Shown here: one piece after another, positions 59,579 to 64,000 of the stretch
Position numbering within the stretch: position 1 is the stretch's first letter
Layout of the letters: every line of letters starts with the position of its first letter
Source of the DNA: Microcoleus vaginatus PCC 9802
GTDB lineage: Bacteria > Cyanobacteriota > Cyanobacteriia > Cyanobacteriales > Microcoleaceae
Length of the DNA stretch: 64,000 nt
Reading direction: 5' to 3'
Assembly: GCA_022701275.1 (NCBI GenBank)
Contig: CP031740.1
Location: 1,375,001 to 1,439,000 of the forward strand
Position numbers and translations under genes: made by a program
Notes under the pieces: model-generated
Seen by the model: only the letters and a program-made list of their open reading frames with translations
Database searches by the model: none
Told to the model about the DNA's origin: nothing

Positions 59579-60964
59579 GTGCAGCGAGAAAGTCATGCAA
59601 TTATTATTGGCGGCAGTTTAGCAGGACTGTTGGCCTGTAAAGTATTAGCAAAACACTTCGACCGAGTAAGTATTGTTGAACGAGATTTTTTTTCTGAACA
59701 ACCGGCACCTCGCCCCGGGATTCCTCAATCCCGTCACCTTCACATCCTTTTAAATCGGGGGAAAATCATCCTAGAAGAGTTGTTTCCCGGCTTGGAAAAC
59801 GAACTGGTAGCTGCTGGTGCTCCTAGGTTAAATCCGAAGTCGATCGGGTGGTTTAGTCCGGCGGGTTGGGCCCCGCAATTTAGCCCGGATCTAAATGATT
59901 TAATTATGTTCAGTCGGGATTTACTGGATTTGCAAATTCGCCGTCGGTTGGCTGAAAATACGAACGTGCATTTCCTCGAAGGAGGCACAGTAACGGGGTT
60001 GCTGACGAATGCCTCGCGTGCGGAGGTTGCTGGCGTGTCGGTGCGTTTTCGCGATCGCCACAACCCGGCTAACATCCATGCAGAGAATTTGTATGCAGAT
60101 TTAGTAGTCGATGCTAGTGGCAAAGTTTCCAAAACACCTCAATGGTTGAAAAGTTTGGGCTATGAACCTCCGCAAGAAACCGCTATCAATGCTTTTGTCG
60201 GCTATGCCAGCCGCATCTATGAAGGCAGCGGTAAATTGTCAGACACTGCGCCAGTATTTGTGTCAACCGCACCGCCATTTCGCACCCGTGGCGGTGCAAT
60301 TTTTCCGATCGAAGGCCATCGCTGGCTGGTGGGTTTCGCCGGGGGCGATCGCGATTATCCCCCTGCAGACGAAGCAGGTTTTCTAGAATTTGCCCGCAGT
60401 CTGCCAACCCCGACAATTTATGATGCGATTAAAGAGGCAGAAGCCATCACTCCAGTTTATAGCTATCGAGGTACAGAAAACCGTTGGCGCCACTACGAAA
60501 GCCTCGCCCGCTACCCTGAAAACTTAATAATTATCGGTCATGCAGTTTGCGCTTTCAACCCAGTTTATGGCCAGGGAATGACGGTTGCTGCGCTGGATGC
60601 TCAGATGCTAGATAAATGTTTGCAAAAGCAAAGAAAGCGGTATCCAGAAGGCGAGTTAACAGGCTTGGCGCGACAATTTCAACAAAAACTAGCAAAATTA
60701 CACACTATTCCTTGGACGTTTGCCATCAGTCAGGATTCCCGCTATCGAGGAAGTACAGGTGCTAAACCAAATTTGGGAACGCGGCTGATTATTGAGTACA
60801 TGGAGTTGGTGCTAAAAGCGCTTGTAGATGATGCTAAAGTTTGTCAAGCTTTTTTGGAAGTTCTGCACATGATTGAGTCGCCGGCTGTACTTTTTCATCC
60901 CAGTATTGCGGTTAAGGCGATCGGGCAATTAGTCACCGGAAGTCAGAAGGCCGAATTAAGATAA
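59579..60964 (+). CDS. FAD-dependent monooxygenase/geranylgeranyl-reductase-like protein
   Basis: 461 residues from a GTG at 59579. The N-terminal dinucleotide fold AIIIGGSLAGLLACKVLAKHFDRVSIVERD binds FAD (GGSLAG replaces the usual GxGxxG). A DASG segment (about 180) and the FAD-ribityl motif IIGHAVCAFNPVYGQGMTVAALDA (about 318-341) are typical of group A flavoproteins. The GD motif is changed to GH. Substrate unknown; candidates are aromatic or isoprenoid compounds. It stands alone. Confidence 0.85.
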   Translation: MQRESHAIIIGGSLAGLLACKVLAKHFDRVSIVERDFFSEQPAPRPGIPQSRHLHILLNRGKIILEELFPGLENELVAAGAPRLNPKSIGWFSPAGWAPQFSPDLNDLIMFSRDLLDLQIRRRLAENTNVHFLEGGTVTGLLTNASRAEVAGVSVRFRDRHNPANIHAENLYADLVVDASGKVSKTPQWLKSLGYEPPQETAINAFVGYASRIYEGSGKLSDTAPVFVSTAPPFRTRGGAIFPIEGHRWLVGFAGGDRDYPPADEAGFLEFARSLPTPTIYDAIKEAEAITPVYSYRGTENRWRHYESLARYPENLIIIGHAVCAFNPVYGQGMTVAALDAQMLDKCLQKQRKRYPEGELTGLARQFQQKLAKLHTIPWTFAISQDSRYRGSTGAKPNLGTRLIIEYMELVLKALVDDAKVCQAFLEVLHMIESPAVLFHPSIAVKAIGQLVTGSQKAELR

Positions 60965-61026
60965 AGAGTTTATACAGAATCCGGTTAGTTTTGCCAATTC
61001 TATTTTTTCCCCGCCGGGGAAGGAAG

Positions 61027-61062
61027 ATAAACCCAGATGAAATCCTATTCATCTGCGTTTAT
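61027..61062 (+). terminator. Hairpin after the FAD protein gene
   Basis: ATAAACCCAGATGAA pairs with TTCATCTGCGTTTAT with one mismatch around a 6-base loop, about 62 bp past the stop codon. Followed by only a short T-run, so termination is likely but not certain. Confidence 0.55.
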
Positions 61063-61069
61063 TTAACCT

Positions 61070-61196
61070 GATATGATGTCCGCTAGAACCTGCCTGATAA
61101 AAGTGGTTTGTAGTGAGGGCTGAAGTCCTCATACTTTTATGAGGAAGCACGTGGTTACTACAAACTTATAACGGTTATTTTAGCGGACATGATATC
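61070..61196. repeat. MITE-like inverted-repeat element at the stop codon of an RTX gene
   Basis: 16-bp ends GATATGATGTCCGCTA (61070-61085) and TAGCGGACATGATATC (61181-61196) match at 15 of 16 positions. Nested inside are GTAGTGAGGGCTGAAGTCCTCA and a GTTTGTAG/CTACAAAC pair. 127 bp, no coding capacity. Its right end reaches into the TGA stop codon (61195-61197) of the minus-strand RTX gene. Confidence 0.7.
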
Positions 61197-64000
61197 AAAA
61201 TGTTCGGAAATCGTTGACAGCAATTAGGCTGGCGGTGACTCCCGTTAACGAAGCAATTACTTCTCCACTTCCCTTTAATTTAATCAGCGCGCTATTATTG
61301 TTCTGACTTATTTCTAACTGGTTAAAACTCAGCCCCCCCGACAATCCTATGAAATCCTGACCTTTGACAAAATCAGAGATAATATCGAATCCGCGATCGA
61401 CACCTAAGACAAAAGTATCGTTGCCCAAACCTCCGATCAGGCTGTCATCCCCTAAATCTCCCGACAAGAAATCATCGCCAACGCAGCCGAGTAAGGTGTC
61501 ATTATCTTCACCGCCGTAAATTGTATCGTTTCCTTCGCAGCCGTCGATTAAGTCCTTATTCTCGTTGCCGCTGAGGAAGTCATCTCCTGCACCGCCGCAC
61601 AAAGTATCGTCTCCGAGTTGTCCGAAGAGAGTATCATTGCCTTCGCTGCCTAGAATTAAATCCTGAGCTTTTCCGCCCAATAGGATATCGTTTCCTTTGC
61701 CACCGTCGATAAAATCATTACCTCGATTGCCAAAGATTAAGTCATTATCTTCTTTGCCGTTAATTGCATCGTTGCCCTCATTCCCAAAGATAATATCTTC
61801 ACCAAAACCACCAAGAAGGATGTCGTTTCCTTTGCCACCAAATAAGAGGTCGTCTCCTTTGTTGCCGTCAATGAAGTCATTGTCTTCATTGCCGTTGAAA
61901 ATATCCTTAAATTCGCCACCAAATAGGTTGTCGTTGCCAGTTAAAGCATCAAAGATATTGGGACTGTTGCTGCCAAAATATGCGTCGTTTCTGGGAGTAC
62001 CAATTAGAAGACCGGGACGACTATTGATAATAGTATCAATTTGTTCGTTGGGTTTGTTGAGATTGGGATACTCAATTTGATCGCAAATGCACTCTGTATC
62101 CGGAATGTTAACAGGCGTAGGCGTGGGTACGGGTGCTGGAGTCGGCGTGGGTACTGGTGTTGGAGTCGGTACGGGTGCTGGAGTCGGCGTGGGTACGGGT
62201 GCTGGAGTCGGCGTGGGTACGGGTGCTGGAGTCGGCGTGAATACGGGTGCAGGTGTTGGCGTGGTTACAGGTGCAGGAGTTGGCGTGGTTACGGGTGCAG
62301 GTGTCGGCGTTGGAGTTGGTGTGGCTGTGACGGAGGCCGCTATGGGGAAATCAAAAGGATTTTCGTCACTATCATCATTGACAAGTTGCAGCGTACCTGT
62401 TTTATTTCCTGCTGCTGTCGTATCTACTTGAATTTGGAAATTAGCACTCGCGCCGGCGGCAACAGTTGCAGGTAAGGTTCCGACACTGCTAAATCCGGTT
62501 GGTAAGGTAAGGTTGCTGAGGTTTAAAACTGCTGTACCGAGATTTTTGACGGTAAAGGTTTTGTTGAGAGTCGTGCCAACTATCACGCTACCAAAGTCGA
62601 TCGCACTTGTACTACCATCAACAATATCCGTAGTTCCGTCTAAGACTTGGATTTCTGGTAAGGGCGTGGCTGTGACTGTGGCTGAAATCGCGAAATCAAA
62701 GGGATTTTCATCGCTGTCATTATTGACAAATTGCAGCGTACCTGTTTTATTTCCTGCTGTGGCTGTATCTACTTGAACTTGCACATTTGCACTACCGGAG
62801 GCGGCGACAGTTGCAGGGAAATTTCCAACTAAGCTAAATCCCGTTGGTAAAGTCAGGTTGCTGAGGTTTAAAGCTGCTGTACCGAGATTTTTCACGGTAA
62901 AGGTTTTGTTGAGAGTCGCACCGACTGTGACACTACCAAAGTCGATCGCACCTATCGTACCATCAGCAATATCCGTTGTACCGTCTAATACTGGAATTTC
63001 TGGTAAGGGAGTAAAGTTGATCGCACCTATCGTACCATCAGCAATATCCGTTGTACCGTCTAATACTTGAATTTCTGGTAAGGGAGTTACGTCGTTATCG
63101 GTGTTAGTCACCGCGACATTTGCTGGATTAACTCCGTTGTAATTAGTGTCGGTACTGGTAGCAGCGGCGGTGACAATGTTATAGGCTTTATTCCCATCTA
63201 CTAGATTGTCATCAACTCCCGTGGCGGTGACTGTTTGGGCGACATTCCAATTAGCTGAGGTGAAGGTTACTGAAGTTGGGGAAACTGTACCTTCGGCGGT
63301 GTTATCGCTGGTTAAAGCTACAGTCACATCTGCCGTAGGTTGTGTGTTGAGTTGGATGGTAAAAGTTGCTGTTCCTCCGGCTTCTGTGGTGTTTCCACTA
63401 ATTGCTGAAACTTTAAAGCCTGCGATGTCGTTATCTGTGTTAGTCACCGCGACATCTGCTGGATTAACTCCGTTGTAATTAGTGTCGGTACTGGTAGCAG
63501 CGGCGGTGACAATGTTATAGGCTTTATTCCCATCTACTAGATTGTCATCAACTCCCGTGGCGGTGACTGTTTGGGCGACATTCCAATTAGCTGAGGTGAA
63601 GGTTACTGAAGTTGGGGAAACTGTGCCTTCGGTGGGGTTATCGCTGGTTAAAGCTACAGTCACATCTGCCGTAGGTTGTGTGTTGAGTTGGATGGTAAAA
63701 GTTGCTGTACCACCGACTTCTGTGGTGTTTCCACTAATTGTGGAGATGGTGAATCCTGGGGAGTCGTTATCGGTGTTAGTCACCGCGACATCTGCTGGAT
63801 TAACTCCGCTGTAATTAGTGTCGGTACTGGTAGCGGCAGCCGTGACGATGTTGTAGGCAATATTCCCGTCTGCTACTAAGTCATCTACTCCCGTAACGGT
63901 GACTGTTTGGGGAGTATTCCAGTTAGCCTTCGTGAAAGTTAAACTGGATTTATCTACAGTACCTTCAGCGATGTTACTGCTAGTTAATCCCAGAGTGACA
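61195..64000 (-). CDS. Large RTX protein with Calx-beta-like and choice-of-anchor D repeats, 3' part
   Basis: The frame is open through the right edge, so the 5' end is missing. Visible from the edge: three Calx-beta-like or similar extracellular repeats of about 112 residues (TFTIQLNTQPTADVTVALTS, WNVAQTVTATGVDDNLVDGN). Then two choice-of-anchor D/ASH-like domains (IDFGSVTVGATLNKTFTVKN), a Thr/Pro/Val linker, an acidic CICDQIEYPN segment, and about 20 RTX Ca2+-binding nonapeptides ending in a type I secretion tail like those of the genes at 26509 and 30618. Likely a very large surface adhesin-like protein. Confidence 0.85.
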   Translation of the reverse strand, partial: VTLGLTSSNIAEGTVDKSSLTFTKANWNTPQTVTVTGVDDLVADGNIAYNIVTAAATSTDTNYSGVNPADVAVTNTDNDSPGFTISTISGNTTEVGGTATFTIQLNTQPTADVTVALTSDNPTEGTVSPTSVTFTSANWNVAQTVTATGVDDNLVDGNKAYNIVTAAATSTDTNYNGVNPADVAVTNTDNDIAGFKVSAISGNTTEAGGTATFTIQLNTQPTADVTVALTSDNTAEGTVSPTSVTFTSANWNVAQTVTATGVDDNLVDGNKAYNIVTAAATSTDTNYNGVNPANVAVTNTDNDVTPLPEIQVLDGTTDIADGTIGAINFTPLPEIPVLDGTTDIADGTIGAIDFGSVTVGATLNKTFTVKNLGTAALNLSNLTLPTGFSLVGNFPATVAASGSANVQVQVDTATAGNKTGTLQFVNNDSDENPFDFAISATVTATPLPEIQVLDGTTDIVDGSTSAIDFGSVIVGTTLNKTFTVKNLGTAVLNLSNLTLPTGFSSVGTLPATVAAGASANFQIQVDTTAAGNKTGTLQLVNDDSDENPFDFPIAASVTATPTPTPTPAPVTTPTPAPVTTPTPAPVFTPTPAPVPTPTPAPVPTPTPAPVPTPTPVPTPTPAPVPTPTPVNIPDTECICDQIEYPNLNKPNEQIDTIINSRPGLLIGTPRNDAYFGSNSPNIFDALTGNDNLFGGEFKDIFNGNEDNDFIDGNKGDDLLFGGKGNDILLGGFGEDIIFGNEGNDAINGKEDNDLIFGNRGNDFIDGGKGNDILLGGKAQDLILGSEGNDTLFGQLGDDTLCGGAGDDFLSGNENKDLIDGCEGNDTIYGGEDNDTLLGCVGDDFLSGDLGDDSLIGGLGNDTFVLGVDRGFDIISDFVKGQDFIGLSGGLSFNQLEISQNNNSALIKLKGSGEVIASLTGVTASLIAVNDFRTF

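Overview
The window reads as a chromosomal piece of a filamentous, probably non-heterocystous cyanobacterium (Oscillatoria/Microcoleus-like). The evidence is HIP1-like GCGATCGC-rich DNA, many large multidomain signalling proteins, DUF4347/RTX secreted proteins, a vMAP-type AAA gene, a WYL regulator beside a type III-B CRISPR locus, and intergenic palindromes of the kind common in this group. This placement is an inference from gene content; no rRNA or other marker gene is present.

Layout. (1) 1-13.2 kb: a signalling cluster with a histidine kinase (cut by the left edge), a STAS protein, a GHKL anti-sigma-like ATPase, a class III adenylate cyclase, a giant Ser/Thr kinase-AAA-GAF-PP2C protein, and a Cache-HAMP-PP2C phosphatase. 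Together these look like a partner-switching network. A broken thiaminase I-like gene lies inside the cluster and an SDR remnant lies just beyond it. (2) 13.8-15.5 kb: a VOC protein and an XisF-like serine recombinase homologue that seems to lack its catalytic serine. (3) 15.6-22.3 kb: a response-regulator adenylate cyclase and two tandem kinases with ethylene-receptor-type membrane domains. One of them also carries a DXCF-type cyanobacteriochrome GAF domain. (4) 22.8-26.3 kb: two decayed AAA genes (vMAP-AAA and AAA-WD40). (5) 26.5-35.5 kb: two large DUF4347/beta-helix/RTX paralogues whose 3' ends are almost identical, plus a truncated third copy.

(6) 35.8-39.1 kb: an unrecognised membrane protein and an ArnT-like glycosyltransferase. 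(7) 39.0-40.2 kb: a tandem duplication of about 560 bp ending 15 bp from a CRISPR array. (8) 40.2-50.4 kb: the CRISPR array (14 repeats), a leader-like region, a six-gene overlapping operon (Cas10 without an HD domain, Cmr3, Cmr4, Cmr5, a two-RAMP Cmr6/Cmr1-like protein, a CARF-HEPN RNase) and a divergent WYL regulator. Neither cas1/cas2 nor cas6 is present. (9) 50.5-64 kb: a CHASE4-type hybrid kinase with two receivers and an Hpt, a membrane protein with about seven 74-residue repeats, an FAD monooxygenase-like protein, and the 3' part of another large RTX adhesin-like gene that runs off the right edge.

How the genes may work together. In the CRISPR locus, Cas10 (GGDD) probably makes cyclic oligoadenylate that activates the CARF-HEPN RNase, with the WYL protein as likely regulator. 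In the left cluster, the PP2C phosphatases would dephosphorylate the STAS protein and the GHKL kinase would rephosphorylate it, with cAMP as a parallel output. The ethylene/light kinases and the CHASE4 kinase are environmental inputs whose targets are not in the window.
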